DNA from: CAYYJS01 sp964472315
GTDB taxonomy: Bacteria; Verrucomicrobiota; Kiritimatiellia; UBA8416
Length of the DNA stretch: 13,378 nt
Direction: 5' to 3'
Assembly (NCBI GenBank): GCA_964472315.1
Contig: CAYYJS010000072.1
Coordinates: forward strand, 1 to 13,378
Below, one piece after another: positions 1-6,655 of this stretch; position 1 is the first letter of the stretch, and each line of letters opens with the position of its first letter. A program made the translations under genes and the position numbers. The notes under the pieces were generated by a model that made no database searches, was not told the DNA's origin, and worked only from the letters and a program-made list of their open reading frames with translations.

Positions 1-341
1 TCGACCAGTGGTTTGTCGCGTGGAGGATGCCCCGTTCGCTGAAGCTCAACCCGGCGTCGCAGCTCTGGTTCATCCCCCACCCCGCATCGGTTGGGATTGC
101 CGTTCCATGTCCGGCATCGTCCCGTCCGGGATCGGCGGGGCGGCAACGACAAGTACACCCACGCGGATGGCGAAAAGGGCGATCAAAGACTCAACACTCG
201 ATCCACGGCGACTTCGTGAGGGGAGGCGCCCATGGATCAACACGCCCTTCAGCGTCTCTCCCTCTCGATTCGCTCCCATCTCCTGACGGGCGAACCGGTG
301 GCGAGCCGCCTCCAATACTCAAGTCCAGTGCGTGCCGCGCA
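1..341. other. Left chromosomal flank without a supported gene
   Basis: This stretch lies outside the element, beyond the displaced tRNA fragment. Several open frames cross it on both strands, but none has a recognisable domain, and their compositions (runs of Pro, Arg, Ser) look like frame shadows of GC-rich DNA. The best ribosome-binding site is a GAGGGGAGG-like stretch before an ATG at 232. The 55-residue frame it would start runs into the tRNA fragment and stops at 399, so it would be a chimera. A degraded gene end in this flank cannot be excluded. Confidence 0.5.
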
Positions 342-390
342 TGGAGCCAACGGTCGGGATCGAACCGACGACCTGCTCATTACGAATGAG
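342..390 (-). repeat. Left att site: displaced 3' tRNA-Thr fragment
   Basis: These 49 bases are identical to 6803-6851. Read on the minus strand they cover the CCA end, acceptor 3' strand, T arm, variable loop and anticodon stem-loop of tRNA-Thr. Identity ends at 390/391, where the D arm and 5' acceptor strand should follow but do not. It is therefore a partial copy, not a functional tRNA. The strand-exchange point must lie somewhere within the 49 bp and cannot be placed more precisely by eye. Confidence 0.93.
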
Positions 391-437
391 GCGGCATAGC
401 CTTAACGCGGCATAATTGCGAGTGGGTCTTTTCTCAT
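391..437. repeat. Short GCGGCATA direct repeat next to left att core
   Basis: GCGGCATA occurs at 391-398 and again at 407-414, 16 bp apart, immediately inside the left core. Paired short repeats between a core and arm-type sites are where directionality factors or host bending proteins often bind. That role is only inferred here, and the repeat is short enough to be chance. Confidence 0.3.
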
Positions 438-465
438 TTGACTTAATCCCGCAATGGTTTATGAT
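438..465 (+). promoter_or_regulatory. Sigma-70-like promoter for the integrase
   Basis: TTGACT at 438-443 and TATGAT at 460-465 are separated by 16 bp. This is a near-consensus promoter in an AT-richer stretch directly upstream of the integrase. Transcription should start near 472, leaving a leader of about 95 nt that contains the AAATCACG repeats and the GGTTGCA arm-type repeats. The integrase binding its own leader would therefore be positioned to repress its own transcription. Confidence 0.6.
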
Positions 466-492
466 TCACTCCACAATAACTTGTGCAACCGT

Positions 493-510
493 AAATCACG
501 CGAAATCACG
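493..510 (+). repeat. AAATCACG tandem repeat, 10-bp period
   Basis: AAATCACG occurs at 493-500 and 503-510, exactly one helical turn apart. Both copies would face the same side of the DNA, just upstream of the arm-type repeats. This fits cooperative binding by a small protein such as the helix-turn-helix product of 2608-2820, but no direct evidence links them. Confidence 0.35.
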
Positions 511-516
511 TCACGA

Positions 517-547
517 GGTTGCAAATAGGTTGCAAACGAGGTTGCAC
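517..547 (+). promoter_or_regulatory. Integrase arm-type sites, left end (three GGTTGCA repeats)
   Basis: GGTTGCA begins at 517, 528 and 540, giving an 11-12 bp period, and an inverted copy (TGCAACC) lies at 484-490. Nearly the same arrangement recurs at the right end at 6738-6758. Repeats shared by both ends of an element, inside the core sites and absent elsewhere, are the hallmark of arm-binding sites for a tyrosine integrase with an N-terminal arm-binding domain. They also sit in the integrase mRNA leader. Confidence 0.65.
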
Positions 548-567
548 GCGGAGAAATGGAGGTCGCC

Positions 568-1833
568 ATGAGTGAGAAACGGAACCTGACGAAGCGAGTG
601 ATTGAAGCTCTACCCATACCGGCGACGGATCGGGTCGAGTACCGGGACACACAAGAGCGGCATCTTCGCATTGTGGTATCGGCTGAGGGGCGGCGTACCT
701 GGCGGTACGTGCGGAAGGTGGCCGGTCGTACCCGGAAGGTCACGCTCGGGACATACCCCGACATGACACCCGACCAGGCGCGGCGGGAATCGAAGCGGGT
801 CGGGGCGGAGTACGATGCCGACAGGGACCCGGCAGCAGAGAAGAAGAAGCTCCGCAATCTCATGACCTGGGAAGACCTTTTCGGCTGGTACATGGAGACC
901 CACGCCAAGCCACACAAACGGACCTGGGAGTACGATCAGGACATGAACGGGCTCTACTGCTCGCAGTGGACCCGGAAGCCGTACACGGCCATTACCGTGG
1001 ACGTAGTGACCCGGTGGCATAAGCAGATCGGGCGGGACCGGGGGCAACACCAGGCCGACCGCGTGCTCGCGATGGTCAAGACGGTATTCGCCAAGGCGCT
1101 TGAGGCCGAGGTCATAGAGGGCCGGAATCCGGCAGCGACCGTCCGCAAGTTCTACACGAGCGCGAAGCAGTACGGGCGGGAGCGGTATCTTTCCGGGGAT
1201 GAGATCGGCCGACTGCTCAAGACGCTGGCAGAGTACCCCGACCAGGACACGAGCGACTTTTTCATGGTGGCGCTGTTCACCGGCGCGCGGCGGGGTAACG
1301 TGCAGGCTATGCGGTGGGCCGACATGGATCGGTCGGACCCGGTGAAACCGCAATGGGTTATTCCGGGAACGGAATCGAAGAACAAGGAGCCCATGAAGGT
1401 CGTGCTCGTGGAGCCGGTCACGAGCATTCTCAATCGGCGGCATGAGGGCCATGCCAAAACTGCCACAACTGCCAAAACCCTACGGGGTGAGTACGTGTTC
1501 CCCGCCAAGCGAGGTGGCAGCAAGACCCCGCACCTCGTGGAGCCCAAGAAGGCATGGGCGACGATATGCAGGCAGGCCGGTCTTGATAACGTCCGCATTC
1601 ACGATCTACGGCGTACCCTGGGCTCGTGGCAGGCCATGATGGGGACCAGCTTGCAGATCATCGGGCGGAGCCTGGGCCACAGGAGCCTGCAATCCACGGA
1701 GGTCTATGCACGGATGGACCTTGACCCGGTGAGAGCCAGCGTAACCGGCGCGGCGGTGGCGATGCTCCACGCGGCAAACGGCCATGCCAGAACTGACAAA
1801 ACCGACGAAACCCCGGAAGGCGGTGAAAAATGA
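568..1833 (+). CDS. int: Tyrosine recombinase / P4-type integrase
   Basis: This enzyme catalyses site-specific integration and excision of the element at the tRNA-Thr core. The N-terminal third resembles the DUF4102 arm-binding domain (for example VTLGTYPDMTPDQAR). A core-binding SAM-like region follows at about residues 100-195. The catalytic domain shows Arg241 (in FTGARRGN), a candidate Lys271, the HDLRR box with His345 and Arg348, His371 in SLGH and the nucleophile Tyr380. All family residues are present and the 421-aa length is typical, so it should be active. I chose the start at 568 because GGAGGT lies four bases before it; an in-frame ATG at 556 has poorer spacing. Two 9-nt-periodic repeat copies fall in-frame, in a loop before YVFP and in the C-terminal tail. 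The stop overlaps the next start by ATGA. Confidence 0.95.
   Translation: MSEKRNLTKRVIEALPIPATDRVEYRDTQERHLRIVVSAEGRRTWRYVRKVAGRTRKVTLGTYPDMTPDQARRESKRVGAEYDADRDPAAEKKKLRNLMTWEDLFGWYMETHAKPHKRTWEYDQDMNGLYCSQWTRKPYTAITVDVVTRWHKQIGRDRGQHQADRVLAMVKTVFAKALEAEVIEGRNPAATVRKFYTSAKQYGRERYLSGDEIGRLLKTLAEYPDQDTSDFFMVALFTGARRGNVQAMRWADMDRSDPVKPQWVIPGTESKNKEPMKVVLVEPVTSILNRRHEGHAKTATTAKTLRGEYVFPAKRGGSKTPHLVEPKKAWATICRQAGLDNVRIHDLRRTLGSWQAMMGTSLQIIGRSLGHRSLQSTEVYARMDLDPVRASVTGAAVAMLHAANGHARTDKTDETPEGGEK
1453..1479 (+). repeat. 9-nt-periodic motif, copy A (inside int)
   Basis: Three consecutive 9-nt units, GCCAAAACT, GCCACAACT and GCCAAAACC, are read in the integrase frame as AKT-ATT-AKT. The tract falls in a probable surface loop between the core helices and the YVFP strand, a place where integrases vary in length. 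It is followed by a small potential hairpin, ACCC-TACG-GGGT. It pairs with copy D (6656-6682) with one mismatch in 27. Confidence 0.8.
1786..1812 (+). repeat. 9-nt-periodic motif, copy B (int C-terminal tail)
   Basis: The units are GCCAGAACT, GACAAAACC and GACGAAACC, and the integrase frame reads ART-DKT-DET. It matches copy A at 21 of 27 positions and lies in the same orientation, 333 bp downstream and in the same codon phase. It occupies the expendable tail after the catalytic tyrosine. A C-rich then G-rich segment follows directly, as after copy A. Confidence 0.7.
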
Positions 1834-2453
1834 AGAAGAAAGCCAGGGTCACCAAACGGAGGTCGGCGCGGCAATGCTGGCCACAAACGCCAGAGCAAGC
1901 CATGAAACGCGGCGGCGGCATGTACGGGACCATACCGGCGGATGCACTACCCTACGCCAAGCGGCTGGAGTACGTTATTGATGCGGTGGGGGAGACTTGC
2001 GGGAAACCGCCGACCGACTTCGAGAGAACGTTCATGCTTCAGCCGCTTCAGGCTGCTATCGAGTGGATTCAAGAGGGCGATCCGCACGGCGCGGCGATGG
2101 TTTTCTTTGAACTCGGGCGGCGAGTCGAGAGGCACTATGCGAGCGCATTCGATGATTACGTCAAAAAGGCGCTGGCGTGGCACAAGCTCGGAAAAGTACA
2201 GGCGGCGGTGAACAATGAGACCAAGGTCAAAAGGGCCGTGGAACTCCACGCATTCATACGCCAGAAGTACAGGGCGATGGAGCCACAGATCAGATCGGGC
2301 GAGTTGCGGGTGAGTGAAGCGTACTACGAGATTGAAAATATGGTGGCGCGGCACTTCGATGACCCGAACTCCGATGACCGTAATAAGCACGTGAGTTTTT
2401 CGACCATCGACCGGGCGCTCGGTAAGAAGGACACGAAGCGCAAAAAGAAATAA
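1830..2453 (+). CDS. Hypothetical protein, 207 aa, coupled to integrase
   Basis: I do not recognise this protein. It starts within the integrase stop (ATGA overlap), so the two are translationally coupled, and the pair is closed by a terminator at 2481-2510. The product is soluble-looking, helix-rich and charged, with a basic N-terminus (KKKARVTKRRSAR) and a lysine-rich C-terminal tail ending KRKKK. Both ends could bind nucleic acid. There is no signal peptide, membrane segment or clear metal-binding cluster. Coupling to int suggests a role in integration, excision or maintenance, but that is inference from position only. Confidence 0.8.
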   Translation: MKKKARVTKRRSARQCWPQTPEQAMKRGGGMYGTIPADALPYAKRLEYVIDAVGETCGKPPTDFERTFMLQPLQAAIEWIQEGDPHGAAMVFFELGRRVERHYASAFDDYVKKALAWHKLGKVQAAVNNETKVKRAVELHAFIRQKYRAMEPQIRSGELRVSEAYYEIENMVARHFDDPNSDDRNKHVSFSTIDRALGKKDTKRKKK

Positions 2454-2480
2454 CCGACCATCACCATATTGCACGTGAGA

Positions 2481-2510
2481 GACCGTCCCTTTCCGGGGCG
2501 GTCTTTCTGT
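2481..2510 (+). terminator. Rho-independent terminator after int operon
   Basis: Arms GACCGTCCC (2481-2489) and GGGGCGGTC (2495-2503) form a 9-bp stem with one G-T pair and a TTTCC loop, followed by TTTCTGTTTT. It lies 28 bp after the hypothetical gene's stop, separating the integration module from the replication module. Confidence 0.85.
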
Positions 2511-2521
2511 TTTCAAGAATC

Positions 2522-2550
2522 TCATGCCACACAGAACCGGAGTGGCATGA
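2522..2550. promoter_or_regulatory. Operator-like 9-bp inverted repeat upstream of the HTH gene
   Basis: TCATGCCAC (2522-2530) and GTGGCATGA (2542-2550) are perfect 9-bp inverted arms with an 11-bp spacer. Their centres are 20 bp apart, about two helical turns. A second, shorter pair, GTCTG (2554-2558) and CAGAC (2570-2574), also has an 11-bp spacer and encloses part of the palindrome CTGTACAG (2556-2563). There is no T-run, so this looks like a repressor or activator site for the operon starting at 2608. I could not place a convincing promoter here. Confidence 0.5.
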
Positions 2551-2607
2551 CCCGTCTGTACAGTGTTCGCAGACAGTTGAAACAGAACCAATGAAAGGTG
2601 GCGCACA

Positions 2608-2820
2608 ATGACAGCGGAGTTGATCGACCGAACGGCGGCGGCTGAGTTCCTGGGGGTTTCTCCGGGCACTCTGGCGAACTGGCAGAGCACGGGCTTCCGG
2701 CGCGTGCCTCACGTGAAGATCGGGAAGCGGGTCCGATACCGGATCAGCGACCTGGCGAAGTTCATCGAACAGAACCTCGTTGACCCCATCGGGGCCGACC
2801 AGGGCAACGAGCGCAAGTAG
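2608..2820 (+). CDS. Small helix-turn-helix DNA-binding protein (excisionase/AlpA-like)
   Basis: This 70-aa protein has a MerR/AlpA-type winged helix-turn-helix fold: a recognition region around residues 8-27 (AAAEFLGVSPGTLANWQ), then VKIGKRVRYRISDLAKFIEQN, the wing and closing helix typical of HTH_17 excisionase-like proteins. AAAGGTGG sits before the ATG. In integrated elements such proteins act as directionality factors for excision and/or as transcriptional regulators of integrase or replication genes. It heads the replication operon and follows operator-like inverted repeats, so autoregulation is plausible. Which of these roles it plays cannot be read from sequence. Confidence 0.88.
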   Translation: MTAELIDRTAAAEFLGVSPGTLANWQSTGFRRVPHVKIGKRVRYRISDLAKFIEQNLVDPIGADQGNERK

Positions 2821-2839
2821 CGCAGAGAGTGAGGTCGTC

Positions 2840-3874
2840 ATGAGCGACACAATCACACAGGCTAAGGATCGACTGACCATTCCGGCGCTCGGGGCGATGT
2901 TGTTCCCCGACTGGCGACCGGGGCGGTCGTGTCGATCACCATTCCGGGAAGATCGGAAACCGTCCTTCAGCGTGTTTGACGGTGGGCTCGCGTGGAATGA
3001 CTTCGCGACCGATGAGGGCGGCGACGCGATAGAGTTCCTGGCGCGGGCTCGGAGGCTCTCGAATGCTGAGGCGGTGAAGGAGTTCTTGAGGTTGGCCGGC
3101 ATGGGCGGCGGCGGGCCGGTGCATATCTCCGTACCCATTCAGCGGTGCATGGAGAAGATTCAGGAACCCGACCGCAAGCCCACGTTCCCCGACGATCTAC
3201 ACCGTGGGAGCGCTGCGGAGGTCGGGCGGCTGGCGACGCTGCGGAACCTCTCCGGTGAGGCGGTGGCGCTGGCTGGCGAGCGCGGGCTTCTCCAATTCGG
3301 GACCGTGCAGGATGGGGGCTCTACCGTCACGGCGTGGATCGTTACTGACCAAGCGCGGCGAAATGGTCAGGCACGGCGGTTGGATGGGCTCCCGTGGCAG
3401 GCGCTCCCCGGTACACCGAAAGCGAAAACTCTTGCGGGATCACGAGCGGCGTGGCCGGTCGGGATCGCAGAGGTGGAGCCGTACCCGTGCGTGGCGCTCA
3501 CAGAGGGCGGGCCGGACCTGCTCGCGGCGATCCACTTCGCATGGGCTGAGGGAAAAGAGAGCGCGGTCGGGGCGGTGGCGATGCTCGGGGCCAGTCTGAC
3601 CATTCCCGACGATGCGCTCCCGATGTTCACCGGGAAGCGGGTCAGAATCTTTCCACACCTTGACGATGCGGGCCACGCGGCGGCCGCGCGATGGGAAGGG
3701 CAGCTTGTGAATGCCGGGGCGGATGTCGATTGCTTCAGCCTGGCGGGGATCCAAAAGAGCGACGGCGAACCGGTCGGGGACCTGAACGACCTGACCAGCA
3801 TTCATGCCGATGACTTCGAGAGCGATCGCTCTACGTGGAGCCTATTCGACTTCACGGAGGTGGGCCATGAGTAA
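2840..3874 (+). CDS. Toprim-domain primase-like replication protein
   Basis: This is a primase-like protein of 344 aa, probably priming replication of the element. Residues 30-85 resemble the DnaG CHC2 zinc-binding domain (SPFREDRKPSFSVF, then GGDAIEFLARA), but only one of the usual cysteines (Cys31) remains, so zinc binding is probably lost. The Toprim domain follows: the first motif is TEGGPDLLAA with Glu222, and the second is FPHLDDAG at 271-278, in which the first acidic residue of the DxD is His273. A GDLND motif lies near the C-terminus. I start it at 2840 because GTGAGGT precedes that ATG and residues upstream overlap the previous gene. The stop overlaps the DUF3987 start by 8 nt, indicating coupled expression. 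Confidence 0.88.
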   Translation: MSDTITQAKDRLTIPALGAMLFPDWRPGRSCRSPFREDRKPSFSVFDGGLAWNDFATDEGGDAIEFLARARRLSNAEAVKEFLRLAGMGGGGPVHISVPIQRCMEKIQEPDRKPTFPDDLHRGSAAEVGRLATLRNLSGEAVALAGERGLLQFGTVQDGGSTVTAWIVTDQARRNGQARRLDGLPWQALPGTPKAKTLAGSRAAWPVGIAEVEPYPCVALTEGGPDLLAAIHFAWAEGKESAVGAVAMLGASLTIPDDALPMFTGKRVRIFPHLDDAGHAAAARWEGQLVNAGADVDCFSLAGIQKSDGEPVGDLNDLTSIHADDFESDRSTWSLFDFTEVGHE

Positions 3875-5372
3875 CGCACGTTCCTACCATGCCGTACAGC
3901 GGGCCACGAGCGACGATCACGAGCAGGTGGCAGTGGAACCGGGGCCGTTCCCTATCGAGGCGCTGAGCGGCGTACAGAGGGCTATTGTCGCGGAGACGGC
4001 GGAGGTCCACCAGATTGACCCGGCGCTCCCCGGCATGGCAGCGGTGGCGACCGTGGCCGGGGCCATAGGCAAGGGACACATCGTGCATGGGGCGGTGAAC
4101 GGGAAGGACACTCCGCTCAATCTGTACATCCTCGCAGGGGCTCCGAAATCCTACGGGAAGGGCGCGGCGTCTTCGATCACCAGGCCCTTGATTGATGCCT
4201 CAACCGAACTTGCAGAGAACTTCCGGGCCAACGTCCGACCCGACTTGATTACGGAGCAGCGGACACTTGAGGCACGGATCAAGGCGCTCGTGGCCGTGCT
4301 CGGTAAGGATGGGATCGGCGGCGAGCCCATGACCATGATCGAGAAGCACGAGCGCAAGGATGAACTGACCCGGATGCAGGCGCGGCTTGATGAGATCACC
4401 CTACTCGCGAAGCAGTTGCCGTCCTACTGGATCGGGAGCGCAACCACACCGGCGATGGTCGATTGCCTTGTACGCAATGGCGAGAGCATCTTCTCGTACT
4501 CCCCGGAAGCCGGTGAGCTCGTGCGGATCGCCTTGGGGCGATTCACCAAGAACGATGCAGCGGACTTCGATCTACTGCTCTCGGGGTACACCGTGGAGCC
4601 CTACCGGGAGACGCGGGTCGGCCGGGGCGACAACCTGCTCACACCGTGCATCACCTCACTATGGTTCTGCCAACCGTTCCTGCTCCGGGAATTGGCAGGC
4701 AACGATGAAGCAGCAGAGCGGGGGCTCACGGCGCGGGCGCTCGCGTTTGTGTGCGAGCATGGCGACATCCCCGAGGACGACGGCGTACACCGGCGCGTGA
4801 GTGACCGGGCAAGGGATCGGTGGGCCATGCTCGTGAAGGACATACTCGCGAGCAGGCCGACAGAGCCGACGATCATCGAATGCAGCAGGGAAGCTCGTGA
4901 GGTCTTTCGTGTGTGGCATAACGAATCGGTCAGGCTCCGCAACGGATCATGCCAGGACATCGAAGGCGAGCTCGGGCGGTGGCGGGAGAATGCCATACGG
5001 CTGGCCGGTGGGCTGGCCGTGGCAGATCACTTCTCCATGCCAACGGGCGACGATCTCACGCTTACGGCTGACCATGCGGAGCGCGGGGTCATGCTGGCAC
5101 GATGGGCGTGCTTCTCCACGCTGAGCATGATGCAGGGCGGCAGGGAGGGGCGACGCCTGGCGCGGGCGCAATCACTGGCGCGGCTGGTCACGGATGCAGG
5201 AGGGAAGGTCACGCTCCGGGACCTGCGGCGCTCTCATGGATATGATCAAGACGAAGTGGTACGGCTGGCGACGGCGTACCCGGCGCTCTTGGAGGTACAG
5301 CGGATCGGACCCGGCGACCAGGGCGGGCGACCGAGTGAGGTCTTGACCATTCCGGCGAAGGTGAGGTCATGA
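3867..5372 (+). CDS. DUF3987-type P-loop protein, helicase-like
   Basis: A 501-aa protein of the DUF3987 family, which accompanies primases in satellites and islands and is thought to act as a replication ATPase or helicase. Features in order: the helical lead LPGMAAVATVAGAIGKG; the P-loop-like GAPKSYGKGAASS at 91-103, where GK is followed by Gly instead of Ser/Thr; a charged, probably coiled-coil region at about 115-183; SYSPEAGEL at 210-218 in the Walker B position; and a likely winged-helix C-terminus from about 430 ending GGRPSEVLTI. GGAGGTG precedes the ATG at 3867, so the longer upstream frame is not used. It overlaps the Toprim gene and probably forms a primase-helicase pair with it. 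Confidence 0.87.
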   Translation: MSNARSYHAVQRATSDDHEQVAVEPGPFPIEALSGVQRAIVAETAEVHQIDPALPGMAAVATVAGAIGKGHIVHGAVNGKDTPLNLYILAGAPKSYGKGAASSITRPLIDASTELAENFRANVRPDLITEQRTLEARIKALVAVLGKDGIGGEPMTMIEKHERKDELTRMQARLDEITLLAKQLPSYWIGSATTPAMVDCLVRNGESIFSYSPEAGELVRIALGRFTKNDAADFDLLLSGYTVEPYRETRVGRGDNLLTPCITSLWFCQPFLLRELAGNDEAAERGLTARALAFVCEHGDIPEDDGVHRRVSDRARDRWAMLVKDILASRPTEPTIIECSREAREVFRVWHNESVRLRNGSCQDIEGELGRWRENAIRLAGGLAVADHFSMPTGDDLTLTADHAERGVMLARWACFSTLSMMQGGREGRRLARAQSLARLVTDAGGKVTLRDLRRSHGYDQDEVVRLATAYPALLEVQRIGPGDQGGRPSEVLTIPAKVRS

Positions 5373-5494
5373 GAACAGGTTTCGGCAGTATTGGCAGTAT
5401 TGGCAAGGGCCGCTTGGACCCCCCCCGGCATGAGGCTTTCCAAGCGGTACCCCCCGGCGGAACTAAGCTAAGCGACCCGCGCAGAAGAGAGTGA
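5369..5494 (+). CDS. Possible 41-aa ORF beginning with GSI repeat
   Basis: This short frame starts by ATGA overlap with the DUF3987 stop, with AAGGTGAGG just upstream, so translation is plausible. Its beginning (GFGSIGSIGKG) is encoded by repeat copy C and the rest is Pro/Arg-rich with no known domain. The nucleic-acid repeat is shared with other places in other frames, so the peptide itself may be incidental. Translation might simply expose or cover the repeat RNA. Confidence that it is a real protein gene is low. Confidence 0.35.
   Translation: MRTGFGSIGSIGKGRLDPPRHEAFQAVPPGGTKLSDPRRRE
5378..5404 (-). repeat. 9-nt-periodic motif, copy C
   Basis: On the minus strand the units are GCCAATACT, GCCAATACT and GCCGAAACC, which match copy A at 23 of 27 positions. 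The orientation is opposite to copies A and B. It begins nine bases after the ATG at 5369, at the exact boundary between the replication genes and the cargo region. The third unit ends in ACC, as it does in all four copies. Confidence 0.75.
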
Positions 5495-5545
5495 CTAACG
5501 AAAAGTATTACGAAACGGAAAAGACGTAACATCGAACTGACTTCT

Positions 5546-5589
5546 CGCCCGGCAGTCGGGCGGGGCGGACAACAGCCGGACAACCCGGC
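5546..5589 (+). promoter_or_regulatory. Tandem hairpins in leader of 73-aa gene
   Basis: Two small hairpins stand in tandem: CGCCCG/CGGGCG with a 5-nt loop (5546-5562) and GCCGG/CCGGC with a 5-nt loop (5575-5589). The second ends just before the AAGGAG ribosome-binding site of the gene at 5605. No T-run follows either, so they are not simple terminators. They could protect an RNA 5' end or modulate translation. No clear promoter was found between 5495 and 5545. Confidence 0.4.
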
Positions 5590-5604
5590 AGAAGGAGACG
5601 AAGC

Positions 5605-5826
5605 ATGAATGACCGTGTGCGGAAAATGGTAAGCAGGCAGTACGACCTGGACTGCGGGCGGCGCGGCTTTTTCGCGCTTGAATCGGACGCCAAGAAGGCC
5701 GTCAAAAGGGAACTCGAAGCGCAACGCGACGAATTGCGGCGACGGTTGGACGAGGCCCATGCCGCCGTTATCGGGCTGTCGCGTGACCTGGCCGTAACCG
5801 AAATGGACGTGAAAGAATTGGCGTAA
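5605..5826 (+). CDS. Hypothetical 73-aa coiled-coil-type protein
   Basis: I do not recognise this protein. AAGGAG lies eight bases before the ATG. The second half (AKKAVKRELEAQRDELRRRL and onward) is strongly heptad-like and charged, predicting a coiled coil or long helix. The N-terminal part has one cysteine and several aromatic residues. It is the first gene after the replication module and lies 20 bp upstream of the 202-aa gene, probably in the same transcript. Codon choice in this pair looks different from the preceding genes (more frequent GAATTG and AAACGG stretches), consistent with a separately acquired cargo module. Confidence 0.7.
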   Translation: MNDRVRKMVSRQYDLDCGRRGFFALESDAKKAVKRELEAQRDELRRRLDEAHAAVIGLSRDLAVTEMDVKELA

Positions 5827-5846
5827 CACACGGAAAGGGAACGCAC

Positions 5847-6455
5847 ATGGACTTTGCACAGATCAGACTCGGGACGGCGCGCGGCGACTTCGTGCCGGCG
5901 GAATTGGCTGAGCGCTGCAATGCGGCGACGGCGGCGGTGAACGCATGGGATGCTGAGCGCCGGGCGCTGGCAGAGCGGTTGTCGGCAATCCGCGAGGTAC
6001 CTGCGACGCAGTTCGTCAACGGCAGTTCGATCAACGGTCAAACCTCGTGGATTCAGGAAACGACGTTCACCGATCCGGCGGCGGCGCTGGCTGAATTGGC
6101 GCGGTTGCAGGCCGCACGTATCGAACTGCCGTTGCGCGGGCTGCGTATCGTCGCGGAAGTCGAGGCCGCGCGCGATGCCGTTCAATCGGCATGGGCGGCA
6201 CACAAGGACAATCTCGATAAGGCGCTGGTGGCCGCGACGGCGACGGCACAAAAGCAGGCCGCGAAACTGCCGGTTTCGGACAGCCTGCGAACGGCGCACG
6301 TCGCGGAAGTCACGGCGACGGAACGGGCGGCGACGCAGGCCCAGAACCCAACGCCGGCGACGTTCTGGGGGTGGTCCGAACAGACGTTGCGCACGGCGAA
6401 GGCGACCTTGCTGATGGAGCTTCGCGAGGCATTCGCCGTGGCGTTGAAATGCTGA
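5847..6455 (+). CDS. Hypothetical 202-aa alanine-rich helical protein
   Basis: I do not recognise this protein. AAAGGGAA precedes the ATG. It is Ala/Glu/Arg-rich and mostly helical, with probable coiled coils at about 20-48 and 75-140. Between them is a less helical segment at about 50-72 (FVNGSSINGQTSWIQ). It has no signal peptide, membrane helix or catalytic motif that I can see. Together with the 73-aa gene it occupies the end of the element nearest the tRNA, where satellites often carry cargo such as defence, helper-interference or morphogenesis-modifying genes. A structural or capsid-interacting function would fit the composition, but nothing proves it. Confidence 0.75.
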   Translation: MDFAQIRLGTARGDFVPAELAERCNAATAAVNAWDAERRALAERLSAIREVPATQFVNGSSINGQTSWIQETTFTDPAAALAELARLQAARIELPLRGLRIVAEVEAARDAVQSAWAAHKDNLDKALVAATATAQKQAAKLPVSDSLRTAHVAEVTATERAATQAQNPTPATFWGWSEQTLRTAKATLLMELREAFAVALKC

Positions 6456-6592
6456 TGACATTCAGGCGACGGCCGCGCTTTTTCGGGGGGTTGCCGGAAC
6501 CCTAACGCGCCGACCGGCACTTCGTACCATCTGCTCCAGCCTGGCGGGGTACTCATGGCGTTGCGGCGGCGACGCTGACCAGGTGGCCGCAT

Positions 6593-6635
6593 GACCGCTC
6601 TCCGGGGATCACACTCCGGGGGGCGGTCTTTTTTT
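6593..6635 (+). terminator. Strong rho-independent terminator, end of cargo operon
   Basis: GACCGC (6593-6598) pairs with GCGGTC (6623-6628), and the stem extends through TCTCCGG with CCGGGGG to 13 bp with a 10-nt loop, followed by seven T residues. The stem base matches the terminator at 2481. It should stop plus-strand transcription before copy D and the right att site. Confidence 0.88.
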
Positions 6636-6655
6636 CGGGTCATGGCAGCGGTGGG

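Noticed and set aside
342..390. Second tRNA-Thr gene at the left end
   Set aside because: Only the 3' 49 bases are present; the D arm and 5' acceptor strand are missing, so it is an att remnant.
232..399. 55-aa ORF with a good ribosome-binding site, ending in RDRTDDLLITNEAA
   Set aside because: Its C-terminal third is the antisense of the tRNA fragment, a classic spurious translation, and the front has no recognisable domain.
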